From: Halobacillus naozhouensis
GTDB taxonomy: Bacteria > Bacillota > Bacilli > Bacillales > Halobacillaceae
DNA: 64,000 nucleotides
Direction of reading: 5' to 3'
Assembly (NCBI RefSeq): GCF_029714185.1
Contig: NZ_CP121671.1
Coordinates: forward strand, 2,790,001 to 2,854,000
The notes beneath the pieces are model-generated. The model saw only the letters and a list, made by a program, of their open reading frames with translations. It ran no database searches and was not told the origin of the DNA. How positions within the stretch are numbered: position 1 is the first letter of the stretch; the number at the start of each line of letters is the position of its first letter. This document shows positions 1 through 7,601 of the stretch, piece after piece. The position numbers and the translations under genes were made by a program.

Positions 1-28
1 AAGATTTTTTCCTTCATCATCAGTCTCC

Positions 29-841
29 TTATCCAATCCCTTGCCAGATTAGTCGTATGCCAGCCATGATAAGTAAAATGCGAAGAAACCATTCCACCGC
101 CTGTCCATTAACTTTTCGGTTAATAAATGCTCCGCACATCCCGCCCAAATAGGCACCAGGGATAAAATAAAGGGCCCGAGCCCAATCAACGTGCCCTAGA
201 TAAATATGTGTAGTCGTATTGGTTATACTTGATATAAATATAATGAACATAGAGGTAGCGGTTGCGATATGAGGTGGAAATCGAAAAAGCAGGATCAAAG
301 CTGGAACGAAAAGCGAACCTCCCCCTATCCCAAGCAGCCCTGATAATACACCTATTGTAAAAGATAAGAGAAATCCATAACCAAATGGAAACGTATAGGA
401 ATACTTTTCTCCATTAAGTTCTACAATCCTTTTCTTGCCCTTTAATGCAATTTTATTTGATGGCTTTCGCGGAAGAAAAAATAATAAGGATACAACAATC
501 ATGACACTTCCAAACAATAAGGCAAAGTGATCTGTTTGAAAAAATTGAATAAGCCATGACCCTAATATACCGCCAGGAATGCTTCCAATTAGTAAGAGGA
601 ATCCTGCCTTTAGGTCCACTCGTCTATGCTTAATATAGGATAGCGTTGAAGAGAGCCCCGTAAAAACCATCACAACTAAAGAGATTCCTACAACCTTCTC
701 TGGAGTGACCCATGTAAACAAGTGATTATGATCACTTAGAAAAAGAAGCGCAGGTACCAATATAACTCCGCCACCCAGCCCTGCTATACTACCTGTCAAT
801 GCTGTTATAAATCCAATAAGTAAAGCAATGATAATAAACAT
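29..841 (-). CDS. TSUP (TauE/SafE) family membrane permease
   Basis: 270 residues with about eight hydrophobic segments. The sulfite exporter TauE/SafE signature appears twice: an N-terminal GxxxGLGGGVILVPAL segment and a second GLLGIGGGSLFVPAL segment near residue 170, the internal duplication expected in this family. Members export or import small sulfur-containing or organic anions; the substrate cannot be told from sequence. It lies just downstream, in the minus direction, of the terminator that appears to be the ancestral end of the suf operon. It is therefore the first core gene left of the island. Start at ATG 841. The family call is secure and the substrate unknown. Confidence 0.9.
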   Translation of the reverse strand: MFIIIALLIGFITALTGSIAGLGGGVILVPALLFLSDHNHLFTWVTPEKVVGISLVVMVFTGLSSTLSYIKHRRVDLKAGFLLLIGSIPGGILGSWLIQFFQTDHFALLFGSVMIVVSLLFFLPRKPSNKIALKGKKRIVELNGEKYSYTFPFGYGFLLSFTIGVLSGLLGIGGGSLFVPALILLFRFPPHIATATSMFIIFISSITNTTTHIYLGHVDWARALYFIPGAYLGGMCGAFINRKVNGQAVEWFLRILLIMAGIRLIWQGIG

Positions 842-952
842 GAATAACCTTCTATCTGTATTAGAGATAATATTATAGTATCACGTTTTCTATGACGAAA
901 ACATGACTAGAATGCAATACCTTCTAGTCTTTCCTCATTCTTCATGAATTAA

Positions 953-986
953 AAAACCGTACAGATGGAGATCATCTGTACGGCAT
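953..986 (-). terminator. Ancestral suf-operon terminator, now cut off from sufB
   Basis: A perfect stem, CCGTACAGATG paired with CATCTGTACGG, is followed on the minus strand by a run of six T. It sits 20-50 bases beyond the left 26-bp copy of the sufB 3' end, as expected if sufB once ended here. The 39.7-kb island now separates them. Confidence 0.85.
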
Positions 987-1005
987 AGATTCGATATTTA
1001 CTTAT

Positions 1006-1031
1006 CCAATAGAACCTTCCATCTCGAATTT
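1006..1031. repeat. Left copy of the 26-bp direct repeat bounding the island (att-like)
   Basis: Identical over 26 bp to positions 40747-40772, the last codons of sufB. On the minus strand it still reads E-M-E-G-S-I-G followed by an in-frame TAA, so it looks like the original sufB 3' end. Element integration into the 3' end of a gene, with the gene end restored on the other side, would give this pattern. Confidence 0.88.
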
Positions 1032-1517
1032 GAATAATGTTGAATCTTCATCTGTATCTTATATTTGCAAAAATACTTACCTCAAGCGATTTTCGAAAAA
1101 AATGCTTTTTCATAAAATCAAACTTCTCCAATCTAGGGGGGCACAAACAGGGCATAAAAAATACTACGTTAAATCGAAATCACTGGTTCAGAGTTAAAGA
1201 GGTTTTTTTCGCTAACTGTTTAAAATCTAATTACATAAATGAGAGTGAGTACGGCTCTTCTTCGCGTTTAAGACTACACTTCCGAATTTCTTCACCCGAA
1301 TAATTTCGCCTAGTTTCTTTCAAACGATTTCATTAACATATAAATAGGAAGAAATTAATTTCCAGTATGAATAAAGTTACCTCCTTTTATCAGCTAAAAG
1401 TCATATTTATCCGTTGATAAATGCGGCTGTTTAAAAAATTAGTTGTTTTAATGAAGGCTTGATGGTTTTAGACGTATTAAACCATGTAAAGATTACTCTT
1501 ATTGTTATCGAACTAAA
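1032..1517. other. Left island margin without a recognisable gene
   Basis: No reading frame here has a Shine-Dalgarno or recognisable composition. An 88-residue open frame on the plus strand (1037-1303) looks accidental. Apart from the tandem motif at 1138-1158, nothing is recognised, including any integrase remnant. Confidence 0.6.
1138..1158 (+). repeat. Tandem GGGGCACAAA-like motif inside the left island end
   Basis: GGGGCACAAA is followed by one base and then AGGGCATAAA. The same tandem motif, in the same orientation, lies inside the right end at 40663-40683. Such pairs near att cores are typical of arm-type integrase binding sites; that role is inference. Confidence 0.5.
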
Positions 1518-1565
1518 CGGCCAAAAGAGACACTCGTTCTTATTGAACACTTGCGCCCGTTTCTT
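1518..1565 (-). repeat. Array repeat, truncated copy
   Basis: Has the GGCC box and the TTGCGCCCGTTTCTTTAATAGG right end, but the palindrome is degenerate. The right end is the same as in the copy at 28425-28500, because the whole segment up to about 2320 is duplicated there. Confidence 0.65.
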
Positions 1566-1704
1566 TAATAGGATTAAAAGAAAATAATTGATCCAAAATA
1601 AATAAAGCTCATAACAAAAAACACAGTCAGAAAAGTAATTAATCCATTAGGTAACTTTTCGTAAAAATAAATTAAAGCCAAGCCTATATTCAACATTCAA
1701 CAGT

Positions 1705-1895
1705 TCAAATTTTATAAAAAGTAGTGATAAAAATAAATATAGCAATAACACAACCAAGTAAAGCATAAAGTTTTTTATTTTTAGAGAAGTCTTCAATAGC
1801 TCTAATTAAGACTATACCTCCTAGTAAATAAAATATAATTTCTGCTAAAAGAAAATTAATAAAGTTCCTTTACGGTTTTGCCAAGCTGGTAACAT
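1705..1895 (-). pseudogene. Broken copy of the 83-residue membrane protein gene
   Basis: Nearly identical to the intact gene at 28634-28885 but lacking 61 bp. The deletion joins two AAATTAATAAAG repeats that are both present in the intact copy, so it probably arose by slippage or recombination between them. Since 61 is not a multiple of three, the frame is lost after the N-terminal part. The start region (M-L-P-A-W-Q) and C-terminal region remain recognisable. The neighbouring 71-residue gene is duplicated together with it. Confidence 0.85.
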
Positions 1896-2014
1896 GTTTA
1901 ACCTATCCTTAAATATCTTGCCACATTAAAAATTAACTATATTTTGTTAATCTATGGGGCGTTAATCGATTTATTTATTGGAATAGTTTCTTTTTATTAC
2001 TTTTTTGTTGGTTT

Positions 2015-2230
2015 TCAGTGTAACTCAATACTGTTCACCTCTCTTTTCTTCCTAAATTTCCCAATTATGGGTGGGATATAAATTATAGATGCACCGAGAA
2101 AAATGCCTGCTTTAGTTAAATGGTTCCATATCGTATCAGAGTAGGTGCTGCCATTTAATAGGGCATCCGCATACATAAATAAAATTATAAGGATGAATCC
2201 AATCCAAATATGAATTTTGTATTTTTTCAT
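2015..2230 (-). CDS. 71-residue two-TM membrane protein, copy 1 of 3
   Basis: Begins MKKYKIHIWIGF and has two hydrophobic segments (about residues 8-25 and 40-60) with a basic C-terminal tail (KFRKKRE). Family not recognised. Near-identical copies lie at 29005-29220 (71 residues) and 21738-21932 (64 residues with a shorter tail). The ATG follows a purine-rich site about ten bases upstream. An array repeat of type III lies upstream at 2271-2343. Copies 1 and 3 belong to a duplicated two-gene segment, while copy 2 stands alone, so this gene has moved or been copied as a unit. No function can be assigned. Confidence 0.8.
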   Translation of the reverse strand: MKKYKIHIWIGFILIILFMYADALLNGSTYSDTIWNHLTKAGIFLGASIIYIPPIIGKFRKKREVNSIELH

Positions 2231-2270
2231 TATAATATAACTCCCTATTCCGAGAAATCATTCATTTAAT

Positions 2271-2343
2271 TATCTGGTCCTTATATGTAAGATTGGCGCT
2301 TATTCAAGGTAAGCGCCCTATTGCGGAAGACTTGAAATCAAGA
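2271..2343 (-). repeat. Array repeat, type III
   Basis: CTGGTCC box, palindrome GGCGCTTATTC / GGTAAGCGCC, then a CTTGAAATCAAG tail. The left arm is shortened relative to the copy at 29261-29318. Confidence 0.85.
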
Positions 2344-2356
2344 TTCCTTAGTAGAA

Positions 2357-2590
2357 CTAAACTGATGAACGCTTTTTCGAAAGTTCATGTTGAACCCTTT
2401 CGAGCCAATTGCCTATTAACGCTTCAAATACATTAGACTGTTCAATCTGAAGGTTATGACCTGCCATATCGAGTGTGGCGAAGGTCGCTCTTGGAAAATA
2501 ATCAATCAACTTCCATGCATCTTTATACCCAACAACACTCTCCTGCCGCCCCGTAATGATTAATACTGGATATTCCAATGGTAAAGAATC
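2357..2590 (-). pseudogene. C-terminal fragment of an alpha/beta hydrolase
   Basis: About 75 residues match only the last third of an alpha/beta hydrolase: a strand P-V-L-I-I-T-G-R, a helix region, and MAGHNLQIEQ carrying the catalytic His. The nucleophile Ser and the N-terminal two thirds are absent. The frame is open upstream only to the TAA that ends the VOC-like gene at 2609, with which it is in frame. This looks like a deletion that joined two unrelated genes. No proper start codon or Shine-Dalgarno is present, so it is a remnant. Confidence 0.8.
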
Positions 2591-2608
2591 CTTATTTCGG
2601 CTGGCAAC

Positions 2609-3034
2609 TTACCCTTCATACGCTTGTTCTAAAGTATTTATATCAATTTTTTTCATCTCATACAGTGCCTTCATCACTCTTTCTGATTTCTCAGGATCGG
2701 GGTCACTTACCATTTCGGTCAAGTTGGCAGGATTAATTTTCCACGACACGCCATACTTATCTTTTAGCCAACCGCAGTTTTGAGCCTTTTCATCTCCGCC
2801 TTCGGAGAGTTTTTCCCAAAAATAGTCCAGTTCATCTTGCGTGTCGCAATGGACAATAAATGATATCGCCTCAGTAAAATTGAATTGAGGACCGCCATTT
2901 AATGCTACGAATTCTTGTCCTTCCAGCTGGAATTCCACAGTCATTACAGTTCCCTCTGATATCCCATCGATTTCTTCTATACCCTCCTTACGCTCCTTCC
3001 CGTAGCGAGTGATTTTTTGGATTTTGTTATTCAT
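2609..3034 (-). CDS. VOC/PhnB-like protein with N-terminal deletion
   Basis: 141 residues from the ATG that follows AAAAAGGAGG. It shows hallmarks of PhnB-type VOC (glyoxalase-fold) proteins: MTVEFQLEGQEFVALNGG, CGWLKDKYGVSW, DPDPEKSERVMKAL and a C-terminal LEQAYEG. The family normally opens with about 30 further residues (FLWFD...A..FY..IF...) between the initial K-I-Q-K-I-T and the K-x-T-R-Y-G segment. Here these are missing, as if deleted between two similar K-I-T sequences. The first beta-alpha unit of the fold is therefore lost and activity is doubtful. The deletion is inferred by comparison with the remembered family pattern. Confidence 0.75.
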   Translation of the reverse strand: MNNKIQKITRYGKERKEGIEEIDGISEGTVMTVEFQLEGQEFVALNGGPQFNFTEAISFIVHCDTQDELDYFWEKLSEGGDEKAQNCGWLKDKYGVSWKINPANLTEMVSDPDPEKSERVMKALYEMKKIDINTLEQAYEG

Positions 3035-3120
3035 AATTTTTTCCTCCTTTTTATAATTCCATTTATCACATACGACTGACAAGGATTTCTTCTCGATTGC
3101 TAAAAATCTTTATTACTCCA

Positions 3121-3175
3121 CAATCTGGCCCAACTGATGATCAAAATTATTCCGCATCCGCGCCCATATTGTTGA
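3121..3175 (-). repeat. Array repeat, degenerate copy
   Basis: Has CAATCTGGCCC, then a GC-rich stretch ending CGCGCCCATATTGTTGAAAGG. The palindrome is weak. Confidence 0.55.
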
Positions 3176-3189
3176 AAGGAAGCAAAAAA

Positions 3190-3240
3190 GCCCTATAATG
3201 CATAAAAGACGCAATTCCTTATTAAGGAAATGCGCCCTCG
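3190..3240 (-). repeat. Array repeat, type II-like copy
   Basis: GACGCAATTCCTT / AAGGAAATGCGCCC palindrome with the GCGCCC box. Two repeats lie side by side here (see 3121-3175), suggesting loss of a gene between them. Confidence 0.7.
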
Positions 3241-3299
3241 TATATTATTATTAGTCAGATTTCTTCTGGCTTTTAATCCTCTATACCTTTTATCAAAAG

Positions 3300-3490
3300 G
3301 TATAATGGGGATAAATCAGATAGAGGTTGTCGTTTTGCGCCCTTGAAGCATTGTCTTCGTGTTAAAGACTGACACCTCTTTCTTTATAGAACTATTCGTA
3401 TGAGCTGGATGGTACGTCGTTGCCGTATATCGAACGAGGTTGAGTATCTATAAAGTTAAGAGGATTCCTTCCATCTGATTAATTTTATAT
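3300..3490 (+). ncRNA. Candidate IS110 bridge RNA region
   Basis: In IS110-group elements, the non-coding end upstream of the recombinase encodes a structured guide (bridge) RNA. Here the region has a stem pairing GAGGTTGTCG (about 3323) with CTGACACCTC (about 3366) around a loop, and further pairing potential towards the ATG. No transcript boundaries or target-binding loops can be assigned by eye. Confidence 0.35.
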
Positions 3491-3504
3491 GGGTGGTATC
3501 GTTT

Positions 3505-4707
3505 ATGATTTATCTTGGAATTGATATTGGAAAACGTCATCACGAAGCTGGACTGATCAATGAAAAAGGGGATTCTATCGGAAAGACATTACGCTTTGCC
3601 AATACGAAAAAAGGCAGCGAAAAGCTTCTTAATTTCCTAAATCAACACCAGGTTACACCTGAAGACTGTGCTTGTGGTATGGAAGCCACAGGTCACTATT
3701 GGTTATCTCTCTTTTCTTTCCTTCATCAACTTGGATTTAAAGTGACGGCTTTTAATCCTATGCAGTCTGATGCACTACGCAACTTTTATATTCGTAAGAC
3801 CAAAACGGATATTAAAGATGCGTACTTAATGGCCCAGGTTATTCGCATTGACTCTCCAGAAGCGACTCCTTTTGTTCGAGAAGACCTACTTGAACTCAGA
3901 CACCTCGAGAGGCTTCGTTATGCCTTGGTAGATCAAAGCTCAGATGTTAAGCGTAAAATCATCGCTTTACTAGATCAGGTTTTTCCTGAATATGAACAAG
4001 TGTTTTCTGATGTTTTCGGGCTATCTTCCACAGAAATTCTTTTAAACTATACATTACCAGAAGATCTTTTAGACATTGATACAGATAAACTAGCAGATGT
4101 GCTCTACCGTGTCAGTAAAGGACGTTACGGGACTACAAGAGCTCGTTGGAAAGCTGAACACTTGAAAGAAAGCGCCCGGAATACCTTTGGTATTTCAATA
4201 GGTACAGATGCATTTAAGATGCAGATCCATCTCCTATTGGAACAAATAGCTCTTTTCGAAAAACAATTGGCTCAAATAGAAGAAGAGTTAAGTGAGCTCT
4301 CGAGTCGTCAACATCATTATTTAACCACCATAACAGGCGTGAGTGATGTCACAGCTGCAGTCATTTTAGGTGAAATTGGTTCAATTGATCGCTTCGAACA
4401 ACCAAAACAATTAGTCGCCTTTGCAGGTCTGGATGCTACCGTGCACCAATCCGGTGAATTTAATGGCTCTAATACGAAGCTTTCAAAAAGAGGTTCGCCT
4501 TATCTTAGACGTGCTATATGGCAAGCAGCATTTGTGGCTAGCTTTAATGATCCTGCCCTATCCCTTTATTATCAAAAGTTACGAGATCGTGGGAAAGCTC
4601 ACGGTACTGCAGTAGGGGCCGTAGCTCGTAAATTAACACACATCATATTTGCAATTTTGAGAGATCAAAAACCTTATGTGCCTCGCCCTCAAATCAATGA
4701 TGATTAA
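3505..4707 (+). CDS. IS110-family transposase/recombinase
   Basis: 400 residues from the ATG after GGGTGG; a GTG four codons upstream is possible but lacks spacing for a ribosome site. The N-terminal DEDD RuvC-like domain is visible: YLGIDIGKRHHE (first Asp), GMEATGHYW (Glu), KTDIKDA (two Asp). The C-terminal transposase_20 domain starts near L-T-T-I-T-G-V and holds the conserved GSNTKLSKRGSPYLRRA segment containing the serine used in catalysis. Length is normal, so it is probably active. It is plus-strand, opposite to most array genes. Confidence 0.93.
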   Translation: MIYLGIDIGKRHHEAGLINEKGDSIGKTLRFANTKKGSEKLLNFLNQHQVTPEDCACGMEATGHYWLSLFSFLHQLGFKVTAFNPMQSDALRNFYIRKTKTDIKDAYLMAQVIRIDSPEATPFVREDLLELRHLERLRYALVDQSSDVKRKIIALLDQVFPEYEQVFSDVFGLSSTEILLNYTLPEDLLDIDTDKLADVLYRVSKGRYGTTRARWKAEHLKESARNTFGISIGTDAFKMQIHLLLEQIALFEKQLAQIEEELSELSSRQHHYLTTITGVSDVTAAVILGEIGSIDRFEQPKQLVAFAGLDATVHQSGEFNGSNTKLSKRGSPYLRRAIWQAAFVASFNDPALSLYYQKLRDRGKAHGTAVGAVARKLTHIIFAILRDQKPYVPRPQINDD

Positions 4708-4844
4708 CAACTGTTTATTGCAGTTTTAATAATTACAAGGGTGAGGTTTATTTGGCATGCTTAATTTTATTACGATGAATTTAATAGAATAGTATGATTT
4801 AGTTCCTTGACATTTTATAGCTGGTCTTTAATAGAATAAAATGG

Positions 4845-5039
4845 TTACCTTTTATTTTTATCAAATTTGACCCAACCATAAAAGATAATTATAGCAATGA
4901 TAGGAAGAAAAGAAGGTATCCAATGGTACTCTATTGGTAAAGGAAAAAATAGTATTCCTGATAGGATGATTACAGGAAGCACCCATATAAACCACATTCT
5001 TACACGTTTATTTTTAAAGCTCAGTTCGAATGCCTCCAT
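4845..5039 (-). CDS. 64-residue two-TM membrane protein
   Basis: Two hydrophobic segments (about residues 14-33 and 41-57) with a basic start and a K-F-D-K-N-K-R end. The ATG is preceded by GGGGAG at proper spacing. No family recognised. It is a single-gene unit of the array. Its 3' side faces the IS110 element, and no intact array repeat remains there, so the insertion may have removed or separated it. Confidence 0.65.
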   Translation of the reverse strand: MEAFELSFKNKRVRMWFIWVLPVIILSGILFFPLPIEYHWIPSFLPIIAIIIFYGWVKFDKNKR

Positions 5040-5159
5040 TACTCATTCTCCCCTCAGTTTAAATACGAACATATCAATAAGAAGTTTCATAAAAGGTATA
5101 AAAGACAAACCCGTTTCTTTCTTGAAGTAACCTGCACCGATAGCTGTAAAAACAATAAG

Positions 5160-5212
5160 ACGGACTGAACATAGGCAGCTAGTTATTCAATTTTTGCGCC
5201 CCTTATATGGAA
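5160..5212 (-). repeat. Array repeat, truncated copy
   Basis: GGACTGAACATAGGCAGC...GTTATTCAATTTTTGCGCCCC. Matches the copy interrupted by the first group II intron (7442-7480 joined to 10124 onward), which shows the uninterrupted form of that site. Confidence 0.65.
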
Positions 5213-5225
5213 TAACCTACCTATA

Positions 5226-5696
5226 TTAAAAATCTAATTTTAGCTTCTCTTTAATCTCATTTAATAAGTATTTATGCCTTTCCGTGGAAATAAGGGGTGC
5301 TTTCCTTGAAGAGTTAACCTTATCCTGTGTAAATATGAAGGTCCCATCATTTAGAGCATAAAAGACATATGGCACTTCTTCAGCTGACTTTAACTCTTTG
5401 GAAAAGCTAAACATATACGTGTTTTGGGATTTTAAAGTTCCAAATAAACTTTCTTTCTCTGCTTCTTGAACTTTTATTCCTTCCACCATATTTAAAATTT
5501 CCTTTATTTTGGCCCTTTCCGAAATCTTTTTGGTCATCTCTTCATTCGATGAACGGCCTTCTACTTTTTGCACGAAAAGAACTTCTGCAAAACTCTTGTT
5601 GTCTATTTTGATTACTTCGCCCGAATTTGAACAAGCACTTAATAAGCCAATTACAAAGAAGAATATGGATAATAACAAAGCAAAATTCTTTTTCAT
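5226..5696 (-). CDS. Small lipoprotein of unknown function
   Basis: 156 residues. A signal peptide ends in the lipobox L-L-S-A-C at about residue 22, so the mature protein should be lipid-anchored on the outer face of the membrane. The remaining 130 residues are mixed charged with no recognised domain. The ATG is preceded by AAGGGGAG. It is a single-gene unit bounded by array repeats at 5160-5212 and 5803-5878. Similar small lipoproteins occur elsewhere in the island (29349, 32789, 39729), but no clear sequence similarity to this one was seen. Confidence 0.75.
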   Translation of the reverse strand: MKKNFALLLSIFFFVIGLLSACSNSGEVIKIDNKSFAEVLFVQKVEGRSSNEEMTKKISERAKIKEILNMVEGIKVQEAEKESLFGTLKSQNTYMFSFSKELKSAEEVPYVFYALNDGTFIFTQDKVNSSRKAPLISTERHKYLLNEIKEKLKLDF

Positions 5697-5802
5697 TCTT
5701 ACTCCCCTTCATTGAAAACTAGTAGCAGTATTCCAGATAACTGCCCTTTAACTTAACAACGATTATTTCAAAATTCCATATTTGCCACAAGAAGTTACTC
5801 CA

Positions 5803-5878
5803 TCATCTGGCCCTTAACTGTAAAAAGGACGCGTTATTCGATAAACGCGCCCCGTTTCATGAAGACTTGATTTCAAGG
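5803..5878 (-). repeat. Array repeat, type I (reference copy)
   Basis: ATCTGGCCC box, then GGACGCGTTAT-TCG-ATAAACGCGCC palindrome, then CCGTTT and GAAGACTTGATTTCAAG. On the minus strand the palindrome is followed by a T run and reads as a Rho-independent terminator for the kinase gene to its right. Confidence 0.9.
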
Positions 5879-5909
5879 TAATATTAATAATCATCTTCTT
5901 TTGCCCCTA

Positions 5910-6446
5910 TTACGGAAGTATTTGTAAAATAATGTTAACTATTTTATCAATCGGTAACGTTCCATCAATAATGAGATCGGAATTAGATTTTATAGTCTCC
6001 ATTTCTAAATAGGCATCTCTACCATTATCCAAATAAAACTTTAAATCATTATGTATTTCAGAAGATGAGCTATTTTTGTGATCTCTTAAGAAACGCCTGG
6101 CCATTGCAACGTCTAGAGGAGTATCAATATATACCGATAAATTAATATAGCTTTTCATACTACGGTTCTTATATGCAAATGGGTAATCCAGTATTATGTA
6201 TGATGGAGTTTCTTTAGTCTCTAATAAAGATCGAAAGTCTGAGATCAGAGGTTCTAAATCCCATTGATCATAATCAGGTTCCTCTTTGACCCATTCAATT
6301 AGATCCTTTGGTGAATTTTCGAATTCATAGTCATCAAAGAATAGTTTTTTAGAACCTTTTAACTTGGAACCCAATTCATTCGTTACAGCAGTTTTTCCTC
6401 CACCTGACACAGCTGCAATGGAAATCACATATGGCTTTGCATTCAT
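5910..6446 (-). CDS. P-loop nucleoside/uridine kinase-like protein
   Basis: 178 residues from the ATG after AAGGGGTG (a start seven codons upstream has no such site). Near residue 11 is a Walker A-like loop, AVSGGGKTAVT. YIILDYPFAY is a Walker B-type strand, and RRFLRDHK resembles an LID arginine region. This layout is that of uridine kinase/phosphoribulokinase-like P-loop enzymes that act on nucleosides or small metabolites; the substrate is unknown. It is followed by a type I array repeat acting as terminator. The nucleotidyltransferase gene lies 62 bases upstream, without a full repeat between, so the two could be co-transcribed. Confidence 0.8.
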   Translation of the reverse strand: MNAKPYVISIAAVSGGGKTAVTNELGSKLKGSKKLFFDDYEFENSPKDLIEWVKEEPDYDQWDLEPLISDFRSLLETKETPSYIILDYPFAYKNRSMKSYINLSVYIDTPLDVAMARRFLRDHKNSSSSEIHNDLKFYLDNGRDAYLEMETIKSNSDLIIDGTLPIDKIVNIILQILP

Positions 6447-6508
6447 CAAATCACCCCTTAACATCATTAACTTACTTAAAACTGCCCTTTAAAAGGGGGG
6501 ATAGGCGG

Positions 6509-7384
6509 TCATATAACCATCTCTATTATCTTATTAACCCATGCAGAGTCTTCTTTGATTTCTAATTTATTACACAGAGACCTATGAACACTTTTAAACT
6601 CCATAACGATACTCTTCATAACATTGGTGATTTCCAAAGCATTCCTTCCGCATTCCCAACTCTTAAGAAAGGAATGTTGCCAATCTTCTAACTGACTCCT
6701 TTCCCCTTCATATTTTGCCCAATCACCAAAACCATTTGGTTGGAGCCCTTTATCCATATACCAAGCAATTGACATAGACAGACGTAAATGATCAATACAA
6801 TTCAAAGCGTAATAATACTCTTCCCTCATAACTCTTCGGTATGCTTCATGTAAATAAGCAAAGAATTTCCTTCTCCAAAATTGAAATTCTTCAAATGTTG
6901 GTTCATAAGTTAAAGCCCTGGATTTATTTAGAATGTCAGCCATTAACTCATTAGTATCTTTTATTACTTTAATATGTTTCAGCCAATTTGAAGGTTGAAT
7001 ATCATTAGGCTCATAGTAAAAAGTATCAACCTTAACAAAACAATCATAGTGAACAACGGTGTAAATCGACAGAGGATTTGTATCTTCAAAAAATAAAATA
7101 TTTCCCCATTTTTGAGGGCGAGTTTTTTTGTTAGAAATGTACTCCTTTATCTTTTCAGGCTTGACCACTACTCTAAGGTCGATATCGGAATATAGATCCG
7201 TATTCCCATTACCAATTGAACCACCATAAAAGAATGCTAAAACATGATCATCATTTAATAAATCACTTTCAATTGAGGATAAAAGTTTTTTTCGATAATC
7301 TGGTAATCGTAAATCTCTCTGTTCATATTTACTTACAAATCCCACACATTCAAACCACTCCCTATAATTGGTATATAAAATCAT
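6509..7384 (-). CDS. Nucleotidyltransferase-domain protein
   Basis: 291 residues. Around residue 53 it has the polymerase-beta-type core F-Y-G-G-S-I-G-N-G-N-T-D-L-Y-S-D-I-D-L: the GS motif plus D-x-D metal ligands. The C-terminal half is helical, as in aminoglycoside/lincosamide adenylyltransferases and related uncharacterised enzymes. Without clear family motifs a resistance role should not be assumed. The start ATG at 7384 has a weak site; no better in-frame choice was seen. It is encoded upstream of the P-loop kinase. Confidence 0.75.
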   Translation of the reverse strand: MILYTNYREWFECVGFVSKYEQRDLRLPDYRKKLLSSIESDLLNDDHVLAFFYGGSIGNGNTDLYSDIDLRVVVKPEKIKEYISNKKTRPQKWGNILFFEDTNPLSIYTVVHYDCFVKVDTFYYEPNDIQPSNWLKHIKVIKDTNELMADILNKSRALTYEPTFEEFQFWRRKFFAYLHEAYRRVMREEYYYALNCIDHLRLSMSIAWYMDKGLQPNGFGDWAKYEGERSQLEDWQHSFLKSWECGRNALEITNVMKSIVMEFKSVHRSLCNKLEIKEDSAWVNKIIEMVI

Positions 7385-7441
7385 ATTCGATATTTAATAC
7401 ATATCTCCTTCAGTTAAATTCCCTATAGCAGGAAAAGCAGC

Positions 7442-7480
7442 AAAACGGACTATATTTTGACAGTGGGTTATTCAACTTTT
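7442..7480 (-). repeat. Array repeat, half interrupted by group II intron 1
   Basis: Sequence ending GTTATTCAACTTTT, continued after the intron at 10124 by GCGCCCTATTC. Joined, it matches the truncated copy at 5160-5212. Confidence 0.75.
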
Positions 7481-7601
7481 GTTAGCAATAGGTAAGCGTT
7501 TGAAGTTATCTCCGGCTTTTCCCCTGCTCCGCACCGAACGTGCTAGTTTCCCAGCATTCGGCGTTCCATCTAATGATATGTACTAAATTATAAGTTCCTT
7601 G
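7481..7601 (-). ncRNA. Group II intron 1 ribozyme 3' part (domains V-VI)
   Basis: Domain V on the minus strand pairs CGCCGAA with TTCGGTG and has an inner stem closed by a GAAA loop (GCTGG-GAAA-CTAGC). The base triad is CGC, not AGC. Domain VI follows (GCCGGAGATAACTTC onward) to the 3' end. Confidence 0.75.

Larger units (their letters stand above)
3245..4790 (+). mobile_element. IS110-family insertion sequence (ends approximate)
   Basis: Consists of the IS110 recombinase gene plus about 250 bases of non-coding sequence upstream. The family does not make clear inverted repeats or target duplications, so the ends are estimates placed between the array repeat at 3190-3240 and the next array gene at 4845. 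The upstream part includes a near-palindrome pairing GAGGTTGTCG with CTGACACCTC. Confidence 0.6.

Noticed and set aside
1037..1303. 88-residue plus-strand open frame inside the left island end
   Set aside because: No ribosome site, odd composition (runs of basic and aromatic residues) and overlap with the tandem motif. Treated as chance.
6509..7384. Aminoglycoside resistance gene
   Set aside because: It has the general nucleotidyltransferase core, but motifs specific to ANT(6) or other resistance enzymes were not recognised.
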